Below are positions 31,632 to 40,682 of a stretch of DNA of 64,000 bases, in pieces. Below the pieces are notes generated by a model. That model saw only the letters and a list, made by a program, of their open reading frames with translations, did not search any database and was not told where the DNA came from. The DNA is taken from the NCBI RefSeq assembly GCF_900537175.1, contig NZ_LS999833.1, positions 248,001 through 312,000 of the forward strand. The letters are read 5' to 3'. This stretch comes from Lentilitoribacter sp. Alg239-R112 (GTDB taxonomy: Bacteria; Pseudomonadota; Alphaproteobacteria; Rhizobiales; Rhizobiaceae). The translations under genes were made by a program, and so were the position numbers. Positions within the stretch are counted from its first letter, which is position 1; every line of letters begins with the position of its first letter.

Positions 31632-32093
31632 ATGACGGATAAAACCACCTACCCTGAAGTAATCGAGCACATTGGAATAAAGCTTTGGCGTGCAAATCAA
31701 GATTGGAAAGAACGATTTACGACTGCAATGGTTGATCGTGGCTTTCATTGGTATGCAGAAGCGCGGGGAAGCCTGTTTCAATATATGGGGCCAAACGGCA
31801 TTGCGCAGATTCAACTGGCTGAGAAGGCGAAAATATCAAAACAGGCTGTGCAGCAGCATTTGGATGATTTGGAAGCGGACGGTGTAATAGAGCGCGTAGC
31901 TGACCCGAACGATGCGCGCAAAAAGCATATCAAACTCACAAATCAAGGCGTCGAAGCCGTGCGAGTTGCCAACGAAATAAAGCTCGCGATAGAAGAAGAT
32001 TATGCCACTCTTATCGGACGTAAAGCACTGTCAGATTTATCTGCATCACTTGATCGCATCATAAGCCAAAAACATACCACGGTTAAGCGTTGA
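31632..32093 (+). CDS. MarR-family regulator
   Basis: 153 residues with the MarR winged HTH (IAQIQLAEKAKISKQAVQQHLDDLEADGVIERV, then the DPNDARKKHIKLT wing). The N-terminal part (YPEVIEHIGIKLWRANQDW) forms the dimerisation helix. Its ATG is only 12 bases from the nearest operator, with little leader. It probably represses itself and the divergent DOMON operon. The ligand is unknown. Confidence 0.85.
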   Translation: MTDKTTYPEVIEHIGIKLWRANQDWKERFTTAMVDRGFHWYAEARGSLFQYMGPNGIAQIQLAEKAKISKQAVQQHLDDLEADGVIERVADPNDARKKHIKLTNQGVEAVRVANEIKLAIEEDYATLIGRKALSDLSASLDRIISQKHTTVKR

Positions 32094-32108
32094 TAGGAAT
32101 CGAGGCGA

Positions 32109-32579
32109 CTATTTAAATTCTTGCAAACGGCAGCATTTGCAAATCGCACCCTCAGCGATACGATACGTGCGAAAACCCATTTTTTCGTAGTAAGCTTGAC
32201 CTTCTACATTCGTCGAACCAATGAATGCTTCTATATTCTCTAGACCCGCGTCATATGCGGCTTTTTTTGTGACATCAAACAGCGATGATCCGACACCGCG
32301 ACGGCCAGCTAACGGAGACACATGAGTACCAATGATTCCCCATCCCACAGGCGTTTCAAACCGATTTCCATCAAGCGCCCACATGAGTGATTGAAAGCCT
32401 AGTAGCGTGCCGTCATCATCTATTGCGACTGAGCATAGAATACGGTCAGGATCCTCGATATAATTTCGCATTATAAATGCCTCATCTGCGGGAGATGTCC
32501 GTTTCCCCGAGGCAACAAGCTGTTTAAGCATAAAACTCATTTGGGGTGCGTCCGTGGGAACGGCTGTACGGATTTCCAT
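32109..32579 (-). CDS. GNAT N-acetyltransferase
   Basis: 156 residues of GNAT fold. The acetyl-CoA pyrophosphate loop is in THVSPLAGRRGVGSSLFDVTKKAA (R/QxxGxG/A type), and the late motif AYYEKMGFRTYRI is present. The C-terminus is Cys-rich (AICKCCRLQEF). The substrate is unknown. It ends convergently with the MarR gene. Confidence 0.8.
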   Translation of the reverse strand: MEIRTAVPTDAPQMSFMLKQLVASGKRTSPADEAFIMRNYIEDPDRILCSVAIDDDGTLLGFQSLMWALDGNRFETPVGWGIIGTHVSPLAGRRGVGSSLFDVTKKAAYDAGLENIEAFIGSTNVEGQAYYEKMGFRTYRIAEGAICKCCRLQEFK

Positions 32580-32776
32580 GCATTACTCCTCTAGGTTGGT
32601 CACATGTCTAGTATTGCATGGCGGTTCGGCCTGCAAGCTCCTACATTTTAACGATAGTGATTTCCTGCGTACGAAGATTTTCGAACCATGTCTGCTTCCC
32701 TTCAATTTACGACCTACGCACGCCCTGCTAATTGCACTATATTGCTGAGGTGTATCATATCGATTCGAGTGAAATT

Positions 32777-33655
32777 ATGACATATGAACAATTGGTTGTT
32801 TTGCATGCTATTGTCACCGAAGGCACGTTTCGGGGGGCTGCGGAAAAGTTAAACAAGTCGCAATCTGCGGTCAGTCATATGCTTAAGAAGCTTGAGACAG
32901 AGATTGATATTGTCTTGTTATCTCGTGAAGAATACAGACCCACCCTAACCCCCGCAGGCGACGTATTTTATCGGCAGGCCATGCGGGTAATGCAGCAAAT
33001 GCAACAGCTTGGCAGCATTGCTAAAAACCTAAGCTCAACACAGGAAGCAGAAGTCTTTTTGGCGGTCACAGCAACTTACCCCCTTAAAGATCTTCTCAAA
33101 ATCATTGGTGAAGTAACGGCTGAATATCCTGCGACCCATATCAAATTGTCGGGCGAAGCGATGGGTGGTTCTGTAGAGAGGTTAATGAACGATCAGGCGG
33201 ACATAATCATTGCGTCAATGGATGGTGTTCCGGCAGATCAAGTGGAAGCCATCCCCTTTGCGCAAGTCACTATCATGCCTGTTGCACACCCCGATTTTGA
33301 ACCCGCGCAAAGCTCTCATCTGAAAACCATTAGCGAGATGCAAAGCTATACACAGATCGTTGTCGCCGATAGCAGTAGCGGCGCGTTTTCACAAAGCAGA
33401 GACTTGCTGCCCGGCGGCCTGCGCTGGACTGTGTCTGACTTTATGGCAAAGAAAGAAATCTTGCTTGCTAATATGGGTTGGGGCGGAATTCCAACACACA
33501 TGATCGAAGATGAGTTGGCAAGCGGTGAACTGGTGCCGCTAAATGTGGAAGGTTATCAACCCCGACAATCACACCTTTTCCAAATTCGCAAACGGGACAA
33601 GGATATTGGCATTGTTGCGCAGAACATCTGGGAAAAGTTGCAAGAGTGCCACTGA
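32777..33655 (+). CDS. LysR-family regulator
   Basis: About 292 residues. An N-terminal LysR HTH (YEQLVVLHAIVTEGTFRGAAEKLNKSQSAVSHMLKKLE) is followed by a LysR substrate-binding domain. The ATG at 32777 is preferred over the longer frame from 32732 because it gives the typical N-terminal distance. No obvious target is adjacent: a GNAT gene lies divergent upstream and an AraC gene lies convergent. The ligand is unknown. Confidence 0.85.
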   Translation: MTYEQLVVLHAIVTEGTFRGAAEKLNKSQSAVSHMLKKLETEIDIVLLSREEYRPTLTPAGDVFYRQAMRVMQQMQQLGSIAKNLSSTQEAEVFLAVTATYPLKDLLKIIGEVTAEYPATHIKLSGEAMGGSVERLMNDQADIIIASMDGVPADQVEAIPFAQVTIMPVAHPDFEPAQSSHLKTISEMQSYTQIVVADSSSGAFSQSRDLLPGGLRWTVSDFMAKKEILLANMGWGGIPTHMIEDELASGELVPLNVEGYQPRQSHLFQIRKRDKDIGIVAQNIWEKLQECH

Positions 33656-33668
33656 GTTAAACCTACGG

Positions 33669-34517
33669 CTAAAAACGTTCTCCCAAAAGGCGGTAACACC
33701 AGAAGGGTTCTTCTGTCTCAATCAATTGGTTTAGTTTTGCAGGCGAAAACCCAGTGGCGCGACGAACCGCCCTGCCCATGTGAGACTGATCGGAGAACCC
33801 TGCCTCAACCGCGATATCTGCCAGACTATTTTCAGGCGAGATAACTGTTAGCTTGTGAAGATCTTCAATCGCGGAATAAAAGTTCAGCGATTGTTTTGTC
33901 TGCCCGCTCATACGTTTTATTTGCCGTTCAATTGTTCGGATACTGCGCCCGGCGGCAGACACTAAAGATAATCTACCAAGATGATATCGAGACCAATCTG
34001 CAAGGCGATCTGATCCGGCCCAATGTGGGCTGCCGGAAACGTTGCGTGCCTTGTTCCAATGAGGAGAAAAACTTTGCCCAAATTCGGCCCAGCATCGATC
34101 AGGGTTTAGACAGGCGTGAAAACAAGATAGCGCAGATGCTAAATCCGCAGGCACAATATCTGCCTCTAAATCATAGCCCAGCTTCTGCCACGCATCGGGG
34201 TAAAACGCCAATGTGAGAGCTGTTACCGGCGCTGGGCTCCAGCTGATAATGGGTTGACTGCATGGCAGTGTTATCGATTGAGGCGCTATCGGTATCGCCT
34301 GTTTTGCATCATCAAGACTATCAGCTTTTCCGACAAGTCGGATTTCACCATCAATCACATATGTGACGGATATCAACGGGGAAGCTGGAAAATAGTTAAA
34401 GCGATCCATATCGCTTAAAGAGGCATTTCGGGTATCTCTAAAAATTCCGGCTGCGATGCAACCTGCCAGTTGTTTTGGCGGATATAATAATAATGATTTT
34501 GTGTCTTTACTGAGCAT
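33669..34517 (-). CDS. AraC-family regulator
   Basis: 282 residues. The C-terminal AraC HTH shows both helix pairs (RSIRTIERQIKRMSGQTKQS; NSLADIAVEAGFSDQSHMGRAVRRATGFSPAKLNQL). The N-terminal 170 residues are an uncharacterised ligand-sensing region. It diverges from the alpha/beta hydrolase gene at 34607 and is the likely regulator of that gene and the one after it. Confidence 0.85.
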   Translation of the reverse strand: MLSKDTKSLLLYPPKQLAGCIAAGIFRDTRNASLSDMDRFNYFPASPLISVTYVIDGEIRLVGKADSLDDAKQAIPIAPQSITLPCSQPIISWSPAPVTALTLAFYPDAWQKLGYDLEADIVPADLASALSCFHACLNPDRCWAEFGQSFSPHWNKARNVSGSPHWAGSDRLADWSRYHLGRLSLVSAAGRSIRTIERQIKRMSGQTKQSLNFYSAIEDLHKLTVISPENSLADIAVEAGFSDQSHMGRAVRRATGFSPAKLNQLIETEEPFWCYRLLGERF

Positions 34518-34606
34518 CTGTCCATCTTAGTGTGTCGCAATCATTCTATATTGATGAGGGTGATTGAACTAGTCATTGCCATATTGAATTTAATAACGAG
34601 AATTTT

Positions 34607-35680
34607 ATGGCAAAACTTAAATTTTCCGGCTCTCTAAGGCACCGTATTTCAAGTTTTATATCTTTAAACGGTGCGCTCCTCTCCACTTATATCGCACGAG
34701 CGCTGGGACAAAAGATGGAACCGAGCTGGGAGGCGGATATGGAAATTGGTATCCGCTTCTGGCGAAAGCAATTTACCAAGGCAATGGCTGAACCTGACAT
34801 GGCGCGTGGCCGCGCGATCTTTGATAGTTTGGCAACCGAAACCGATGATATTTATGATGTAACGGTGACGAACAGCTCTGAACCAAACGGCGTCTGGTAC
34901 ACGCCTGAACACATCCATAGCGATGCCACACTTTTGTATCTACATGGCGGCGGGTACACCTTTAACGGGCCTGTAAGTTCGCGCTTTGCATCTATGTTGG
35001 CCCATCACAGCAAGGCACGTCTTTTTATGCCCCGTTACCGTTTAACCCCGGAGCACCCACATCCAGCGCAAATCGAAGATGCGCTCGCAGCGTGGACATA
35101 TCTAACCAGCCAGATATCAGCAGATAAACTTGTAATCATTGGCGATAGTGCCGGTGGTCATTTATCGCTCATGCTTTTGCAAAAATTGAAATCAGAACAG
35201 CTACCCCAACCCGCGCTCTGCATCGGCCTATGTCCGTGGACCGACATTGGTGCCCGCGGTGATAGCTTGTTTGAGAACGACAGGTTCGACCTTGTTCAGG
35301 GCTGGATGGCGCTGAAATTCGGACAATGGCTGGATCCTGAAAAAATATATGGGCGCAAAGAATTATCCCCAATTGAGCACAACTATGCGGGCCTTGCACC
35401 GCTATATCTTCAGACAGGTGGACGCGAAATTTTACATGATATGATTTGTGACTTTGCCAAGATCCAAGAAGAAAACGGTGCCCAAATCATGCTTGATGCG
35501 TGGCCGGATATGCCACATAATTTTCAGGCTTATGATAGTATGAGGCAATCTTCCACGGATGCATTATCGCGCATTCGGCAAATCATTGCCGCCAGCGTCG
35601 ACAAATATGACAGTTTCGAAAAATCAACGGCAACAAGAACTGTATCAAATGAATTTGATTTTCTAGCGAAAGGAAAATGA
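34607..35680 (+). CDS. Alpha/beta hydrolase, hormone-sensitive-lipase family
   Basis: 357 residues. The oxyanion motif HGGG is in TLLYLHGGGYTFNGP, the nucleophile Ser in VIIGDSAGGHLSL, the acid in the late LQTGGREILHDM-type region, and the catalytic His in WPDMPHNFQAY. This is the esterase/lipase HSL (fold-3) family. The substrate is unknown. The AraC gene diverges, and the DUF6653-like membrane gene follows one base after the stop, which suggests an operon. Confidence 0.85.
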   Translation: MAKLKFSGSLRHRISSFISLNGALLSTYIARALGQKMEPSWEADMEIGIRFWRKQFTKAMAEPDMARGRAIFDSLATETDDIYDVTVTNSSEPNGVWYTPEHIHSDATLLYLHGGGYTFNGPVSSRFASMLAHHSKARLFMPRYRLTPEHPHPAQIEDALAAWTYLTSQISADKLVIIGDSAGGHLSLMLLQKLKSEQLPQPALCIGLCPWTDIGARGDSLFENDRFDLVQGWMALKFGQWLDPEKIYGRKELSPIEHNYAGLAPLYLQTGGREILHDMICDFAKIQEENGAQIMLDAWPDMPHNFQAYDSMRQSSTDALSRIRQIIAASVDKYDSFEKSTATRTVSNEFDFLAKGK

Positions 35681-35681
35681 T

Positions 35682-36173
35682 ATGGATATCGGACGTATTT
35701 CAGAAAAAGTAATGGGCATGGATGATGCGACGTGGGAACGGCATTCCAACCCTATCAGCGGCTGGACCCGCGTGACGATATTGCCACTGTTGGCATTTGC
35801 AATATGGAGCCGCGTTTGGCTAGGCTGGCATGCATTATGGATTGTTGGTCTGATCCTAGTTTGGACGTGGCTGAACCCGCGCCTGTTCGGACCGCCCGCA
35901 ACCAATGATGCCTGGATGACACAAGGTGTATTGGGTGAACGTATCTGGCTGGCAAAGACCACGCACCCCATTCCTGATCACCATGCAAGAGTGTCCCGCT
36001 GGCTCAATATTGCTGCCGGGATATCTGTTCTTATTCTCGCCAAAGGTCTTTTAAGTCTGGACCTTGGGTTTACGATTGCAGGGCTTATCGGTGCCATGGG
36101 CGCAAAACTCTGGTTTTTAGACCGGATGGTTTGGCTCAGGCACGATATGGAACCTACCGCTTCTCCTGAATAG
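35682..36173 (+). CDS. DUF6653-like membrane protein
   Basis: 163 residues with several hydrophobic segments (RVTILPLLAFAIWSRVWLGW; LWIVGLILVWTWL; ISVLILAKGLLSL; LIGAMGAKLWFLDRMVWL). The N-terminus MDIGRISEKVMGMDDATWERHSNP matches proteins annotated DUF6653. It sits one base past the hydrolase stop and is probably co-transcribed. It overlaps the convergent cytochrome gene by 20 bases. The function is unknown. Confidence 0.65.
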   Translation: MDIGRISEKVMGMDDATWERHSNPISGWTRVTILPLLAFAIWSRVWLGWHALWIVGLILVWTWLNPRLFGPPATNDAWMTQGVLGERIWLAKTTHPIPDHHARVSRWLNIAAGISVLILAKGLLSLDLGFTIAGLIGAMGAKLWFLDRMVWLRHDMEPTASPE

Positions 36174-36753
36174 ATTCCAGATACACAATCACATCGGCAA
36201 TCTGTAACTCAGTCATTGTAAAGGCCGGCATATCAGGATGGCCAGTTTCAATACCCTCGGCAAATGCTTCTTGTAAGGCATCAATGGGGTAGTATTTGGA
36301 TAAATATCTGAACTCCAGAGCTTCTGGATGCTTGTTTTTATCCGTTAGCCCGATAGCATGACATTTTGCGCAATTGGCTTCTAAAATACGCTTACCATGT
36401 GCACGTGGCTGCACCCATGCAATCCATGACGCAATGTCGCGTGCTTGTTTTCGCGTGAGTGCAAATGTCGGCATAATATTATGCTTTGGCAGTTTGCGAT
36501 TATATAAATCATCTTCCAATGTGGAGACATCGCGGTGAATTGTCATTCGCCAAAAAGGCACCGCCTGCACTTCAGGACTAATGCCATCGAGCTCTACAGC
36601 ATGACATCGTGCGCAGTTGGCCTTAACAAGTGCCCGACCATGAGAAACATCGGCCAGCGCACTGTCAATTTGCTGCGCCACCGCTTGTGGCACCGCGCCA
36701 AATGCGGTGCCTGCTATTAAAGTTAAAATCGTCAAAAATTTAGAGCGCATCAA
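36154..36753 (-). CDS. Exported dihaem cytochrome c
   Basis: 199 residues: a signal peptide (FLTILTLIAGTAFGAVPQAVA) and two haem-c motifs (CARCH, CAKCH), each followed by a Met-containing tail segment (NIMPTFALTRKQARDIASW; PDMPAFTMTELQIADVIVYL) that provides the distal ligand. It is probably a periplasmic electron carrier for a dehydrogenase or oxidase not in this window. The start is 36753 or 36750. Confidence 0.9.
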   Translation of the reverse strand: MMRSKFLTILTLIAGTAFGAVPQAVAQQIDSALADVSHGRALVKANCARCHAVELDGISPEVQAVPFWRMTIHRDVSTLEDDLYNRKLPKHNIMPTFALTRKQARDIASWIAWVQPRAHGKRILEANCAKCHAIGLTDKNKHPEALEFRYLSKYYPIDALQEAFAEGIETGHPDMPAFTMTELQIADVIVYLESIQEKR

Positions 36754-36791
36754 ACGTCCTTTCTCTGATTTTGTAACTAAGTAAACATGCC

Positions 36792-37646
36792 TTACTTATG
36801 ACCGATGAGCACCGGAACTTTTCGTTGCTGAAGCATGGATTCAGTTGTTCCACCGAAAATCTGTTGCTTGAGCTTCATATGCCCATAACCACCCATCACA
36901 ATCAGATCAGCACCCTTTTCAGCTGCTCTTTTCATGATACAGGTCGCGATTTCTTCACCGCCGCTTGGATATTGCTCGACATTGACTTTGCATCCGCGGC
37001 GACTTAGCCAGCTTGCCAGATCAGCGCCGGGTTCCTCCCCGTCCACGCCCTCGTTTCTGACAGGGTCAAAGACAGCGACCGTAACTTCATCGGTCAAACT
37101 CAGCAATGGGAGCGCGTTATGTACCGCAACGGCGGCATGTTTGCTCGAATCCCATGCAATGAATGCATGTGACGGCTTGGTGGCAGCCAGATGACTGTTG
37201 GCCCCCTTTATCAAGCCGATGGGTGAATCAAATATGGCGCTTGAGATGATCGCATCTTCCACGTCACTGGTTATGCCATTGCCATCTAACAAGACGACAA
37301 GATCAGAAACATTGGCATGGCGCGCAACAACGGCCTTCATAAATGCCATTTCGCAATATTCTGTCAGAACATCTGCTGAAATACCTGCGGCTTGCACGAG
37401 TTTTTCAATTTCATTTACACGAGCATCCAATGCCTGGCTTCGCTCATTGACCTCTTTTGTCCATTGATCAACACTTGCATAACCGCCATAGGCAATCCCG
37501 TATCCATAAGAATAAATTGCAGGAGCAGCTGAAACCACAACGATGGATAGATGCGCATCTTTGCTTTGCGCCATCTCGATGGCATTTGTAACAGCCTTGT
37601 CTGAACCGGATATACCAAAAAATGTTAGGATCGTTTCTTTGCTCAT
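36792..37646 (-). CDS. Universal stress protein, tandem UspA
   Basis: 284 residues forming two Usp domains in tandem. The second ends with the ATP-binding motif GGYGHMKLKQQIFGGTTESM (G-2x-G-9x-G), so at least that half probably binds nucleotide. It diverges from the DksA-like gene across an FNR-like box (37705-37718) and belongs to a cluster with NAD(P)H-hydrate repair and VIT1 genes. Microaerobic or dormancy induction is inferred from this layout. Confidence 0.85.
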   Translation of the reverse strand: MSKETILTFFGISGSDKAVTNAIEMAQSKDAHLSIVVVSAAPAIYSYGYGIAYGGYASVDQWTKEVNERSQALDARVNEIEKLVQAAGISADVLTEYCEMAFMKAVVARHANVSDLVVLLDGNGITSDVEDAIISSAIFDSPIGLIKGANSHLAATKPSHAFIAWDSSKHAAVAVHNALPLLSLTDEVTVAVFDPVRNEGVDGEEPGADLASWLSRRGCKVNVEQYPSGGEEIATCIMKRAAEKGADLIVMGGYGHMKLKQQIFGGTTESMLQQRKVPVLIGHK

Positions 37647-37704
37647 TGTCTAGTCTCCTTTGCAACTGATGGCTCAAGGATAGAACAGTTCTCATGATCA
37701 CTCT

Positions 37705-37718
37705 TTGCGTTAGATCAA
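37705..37718. promoter_or_regulatory. FNR/CRP-type box upstream of uspA and dksA-like gene
   Basis: TTGCG-TTAG-ATCAA matches the FNR consensus TTGAT-N4-ATCAA in nine of ten half-site positions. It lies in the divergent region between the Usp and TraR/DksA genes. A closely similar site occurs at 40366-40379. Confidence 0.6.
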
Positions 37719-37780
37719 TTCGCGCCAGCCAAATTAAATGTACCATGAAGCGCATAGGCCAAAATAAGAAGGGGATTATT

Positions 37781-38092
37781 ATGCCAATAAAATATAAAAA
37801 GATTTTGGAAGACCGGAAGGCTGAACTGGAAACTAACCTTACGCATATTGAAGAGGCTTTGAGCGAGCATCATGAAGTTGGCTTTAGTGATAGTGCTATT
37901 GAACATGAAGATGATGAGGTGCTGGAAGCCCAAGGCATTAGCGGCCAAAATGAGATTATTGCCATTAATGCTGCGCTTGCAAGAATTGAAGATGGAAGTT
38001 TTGGCATATGTCTGTCTTGTGAAGAACCAATTTCAGAACAAAGATTGGATATCGTTCCCACTGCTGTTAAATGTAAAAACTGTATGAGGTAA
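37781..38092 (+). CDS. TraR/DksA-family zinc-finger protein
   Basis: 103 residues. The N-terminal coiled-coil helices (KKILEDRKAELETNLTHIEEALSEHHE) and C-terminal C4 zinc finger (GICLSCEEPISEQRLDIVPTAVKCKNC) are those of DksA/TraR proteins that enter the RNA polymerase secondary channel. The coiled-coil tip reads EHEDDEVLEAQG. AAGAAGGGG precedes the start at 37781. It probably modulates transcription in the state that induces the neighbouring Usp. Confidence 0.85.
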   Translation: MPIKYKKILEDRKAELETNLTHIEEALSEHHEVGFSDSAIEHEDDEVLEAQGISGQNEIIAINAALARIEDGSFGICLSCEEPISEQRLDIVPTAVKCKNCMR

Positions 38093-38116
38093 TAACTACA
38101 CGCAAAGAAGCCGCAA

Positions 38117-39607
38117 ATGAATGAGTTACTAACACCTAATCAAATGGCCATGGCGGATAATTTAGCCATTCAAAACGGCATCCCCGGCATTGAGCTTATG
38201 CAAAATGCCGGAGACGTACTTTACGATGCATTTTGCAGCCACTTTCATGATGCACAAAATATTTTGATTGTGTGCGGTATTGGCAATAATGGTGGTGACG
38301 GATTTGTGCTGGCCGAACAAATCGTTAAATCTGGCATCAAAGTTAGTATTTATATTGCTGGCGAAATATCGCAAATATCGGGTGATGCGCGCCTTGCGTT
38401 TGACCAAATTCCCAGCTCTGTTTTGCAAGTTGAAAACCCGCAATGGGATCAGTATGACCTGATTGTAGACGGGATGTTTGGCGCTGGATTAACAAGAGAT
38501 ATTACCGGCCCATATGCAAATGTTATTGCATCGATCAATGCATCTGGTGCTGCAATTATGGCCATTGATTTACCCAGCGGTATCAATGGAGAAACCGGGC
38601 AAATCGCAGGGTGTGCGGTTGAAGCCGATTTAACCGTTACATTTTTTAGAAAAAAGCCGGGTCATATCCTATTTCCAGGACAAGAGCATTGCGGAAAAGT
38701 TGTTGTTGGTCAGATTGGAATACTTGAAAATGTTTTGGAAAACATAGCGCCAAGCACATTTCATAATAGCCCCAAACTCTGGGAGGATATGCTGCCCTCT
38801 CCTAAAAAAATGGGACACAAACATAATCGCGGGCATACGCTGGCTTTTTCCGGTTCTATTGAAAAATCCGGCGCCATAAGACTGGCAGCAAAAGCGGCCC
38901 TGCGCATGGGATCAGGCCTTGTTACCATTGCAGCAACATCGGCTACGCTGCCAGCACATGCGGCAAGATCCGATGTGTTAATGCTTACTCCACTGGATAC
39001 GAATTTACACCTGGCAGATTTGGTTGGTAATCCAAAAATGAACATATATTGCATTGGTCCGGGCCTGCCACCTGACAAGGATACGCGCGAACTTGTTTTG
39101 GCTATTCTTGACCACGGACCAACTGTGGTTTTAGATGCTGGTGCGCTTTCTGCGTTTTCTAACGCGCAACAAGTTTTGCATGATACTATTAATATGCGAG
39201 TCAACAATACGGTACTTACACCCCATGAGGCTGAGTTTGATCGCATTTTCCCATCCCTAATAACAGCTAGCAGCAAGATTGAGAAAGCGCGACTTGCCGC
39301 GCGGATGGTAGATGCAACGATTATTTTAAAAGGCCCTGACACAATTATCGCAGAACCTGATGGACGCGTCGCGATATCGGATAATGGCTCACCCTGGCTA
39401 GCAACTGCCGGCAGCGGCGATGTGTTAACGGGTGCTATATCTGGCTTACTTGCCCAAGGAATGCCTGCATTTGAGGCCGCTTGTGCAGCTGTTTGGTTTC
39501 ACGGACAAGCGAGCCAAAATGTTGGCGCTGGCTTAATCGCAAGTGACCTTGATCAAGGTTTAAAAACTGCCTTATTTGATTATCATCGCCTCGCTGCTGA
39601 TCTTTAA
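38117..39607 (+). CDS. nnr: Bifunctional NAD(P)H-hydrate epimerase/dehydratase
   Basis: 496 residues. The N-terminal YjeF epimerase domain contains CGIGNNGGDGFVLAEQ and LIVDGMFGAGLTRDI. The C-terminal ribokinase-like ADP-dependent dehydratase contains HTLAFSGSIEKSGAIRLAAKAALRMGSGLV and the ATP/ADP site SPWLATAGSGDVLTGAISG. Together they repair hydrated NAD(P)H, a product of damage or side reactions. It follows the DksA-like gene closely, so they may be co-transcribed. It overlaps the convergent VIT1 gene by four bases. Confidence 0.9.
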   Translation: MNELLTPNQMAMADNLAIQNGIPGIELMQNAGDVLYDAFCSHFHDAQNILIVCGIGNNGGDGFVLAEQIVKSGIKVSIYIAGEISQISGDARLAFDQIPSSVLQVENPQWDQYDLIVDGMFGAGLTRDITGPYANVIASINASGAAIMAIDLPSGINGETGQIAGCAVEADLTVTFFRKKPGHILFPGQEHCGKVVVGQIGILENVLENIAPSTFHNSPKLWEDMLPSPKKMGHKHNRGHTLAFSGSIEKSGAIRLAAKAALRMGSGLVTIAATSATLPAHAARSDVLMLTPLDTNLHLADLVGNPKMNIYCIGPGLPPDKDTRELVLAILDHGPTVVLDAGALSAFSNAQQVLHDTINMRVNNTVLTPHEAEFDRIFPSLITASSKIEKARLAARMVDATIILKGPDTIIAEPDGRVAISDNGSPWLATAGSGDVLTGAISGLLAQGMPAFEAACAAVWFHGQASQNVGAGLIASDLDQGLKTALFDYHRLAADL

Positions 39608-40311
39608 GCTGCAAATAGAGCACCAACAAAATAAGCAAGACCTGCGGCCACCCCGCCGATCAGCAATGTTTCAAAGCCAGACCATAGCCAATGTTGCAAT
39701 GACCAGCGGCTTTTAAGTGCGCCAATGCCAAAAAACGTAGCGCCTGTTGCCACTATTGCTGCAACAAAAGGGCTGCCAAGCCCAATAATGTATGACGCCA
39801 GCGGGATAAGCCCACAAACAACAAAGGCGAAAAATGTGATAATGGCTGCTCTAAGCGGTTCCGGCTTTTCAGGCAATATGCCATATTCCTCGATCATCAT
39901 CAGGTCAATCCAGCGTTCATGATTGCTCGTAATGGCGTCAACCGCGCCTTCCAAAACATCGCCTTTCAACCCTTTGAGCTTTAGAATCTGTCGAATTTCT
40001 TCGCGTTCCCCGTCGGGATAAAGCTTGATATGGCGTTTCTCAATCTGGCGGAGCCGATGCATATCATCCAGCTCGGTTTTTGTACCGCTATAATTGCTTG
40101 CAGCCATGGAAAACCCGTCAGCAAGAACATTTGCAATACCCAAAGCAATGATGATTGTGGGTGATAGATTTGCACCTTCAACACCTGCTACGATAGCAAA
40201 TGTTGTGATTGTGCCATCAATGCTTCCATAAACGAAGTCCCGTAGGTCCGTGCGGTTTGATTTATCAAGTATCCGAGACTTTATCTCATCAACGCTATGT
40301 CCATGTTCCAT
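39604..40311 (-). CDS. VIT1/CCC1 transporter family protein
   Basis: 235 residues. The N-terminal part reads DLRDFVYGSIDGTITTFAIVAGVEGANLSPTIIIALG, with LADGFSMAASNY typical of VIT1/CCC1 metal transporters (helices 1-2). Later helices are in ITFFAFVVCGLIPLASYIIG and beyond. A charged cytoplasmic insert of about 60 residues lies between them. Family members move iron or manganese. It diverges from a small membrane gene across an FNR-like box at 40366-40379. Confidence 0.85.
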   Translation of the reverse strand: MEHGHSVDEIKSRILDKSNRTDLRDFVYGSIDGTITTFAIVAGVEGANLSPTIIIALGIANVLADGFSMAASNYSGTKTELDDMHRLRQIEKRHIKLYPDGEREEIRQILKLKGLKGDVLEGAVDAITSNHERWIDLMMIEEYGILPEKPEPLRAAIITFFAFVVCGLIPLASYIIGLGSPFVAAIVATGATFFGIGALKSRWSLQHWLWSGFETLLIGGVAAGLAYFVGALFAA

Positions 40312-40365
40312 GCATCAACCCTATCCCATTCAATGGAAGCTTAGCAAATGTGGCTGCGATGCCCA

Positions 40366-40379
40366 TTGAGTTAGATCAA
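40366..40379. promoter_or_regulatory. FNR/CRP-type box upstream of VIT1 and small membrane gene
   Basis: TTGAG-TTAG-ATCAA shares its whole core GTTAGATCAA with the box at 37705-37718 and also matches TTGAT-N4-ATCAA. It lies between the divergent VIT1 gene and the small gene at 40474. Confidence 0.6.
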
Positions 40380-40473
40380 GTTCGAATGAGTGCATTATTG
40401 TACCCCAACATTTGCTTGTGCGCATGCGCAATGTTGCTACAAATATATGAGATTTTACGAAAGGAGAATATGG

Positions 40474-40599
40474 ATGGAAACTGGATCAATTTTGCTGTTC
40501 GTCGGAATAATTGTAGGTTCATGCATCATTGGCGGTGCAATACATTCTGGATTAGTCCAAATCGCAGACGCGATGAAGCAGTCGTCAGAAACGACGTAA
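40474..40599 (+). CDS. 41-aa single-pass membrane protein
   Basis: METGSILLFVGIIVGSCIIG then GAIHSGLVQIADAMKQSSET. One hydrophobic helix fills residues 5-26. AAGGAG at 40461-40466 is seven bases from the ATG; alternative in-frame starts upstream lack a site. It lies downstream of the FNR-like box, so it may be a microaerobically induced small membrane protein. No family is recognised. Confidence 0.65.
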   Translation: METGSILLFVGIIVGSCIIGGAIHSGLVQIADAMKQSSETT

Positions 40600-40682
40600 T
40601 TTGGAGAACAAACCTATCAACCTAAAAATTGGAAATGGAACCGATCTACAGTGATGTAAGGTTACCTTAGATGATTGATCTT

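Noticed and set aside
40209..40625. 138-codon plus-strand frame across the 40.4-kb gap
   Set aside because: It overlaps the VIT1 gene end and the FNR-like box. The well-supported 41-aa membrane gene uses a different frame with AAGGAG.
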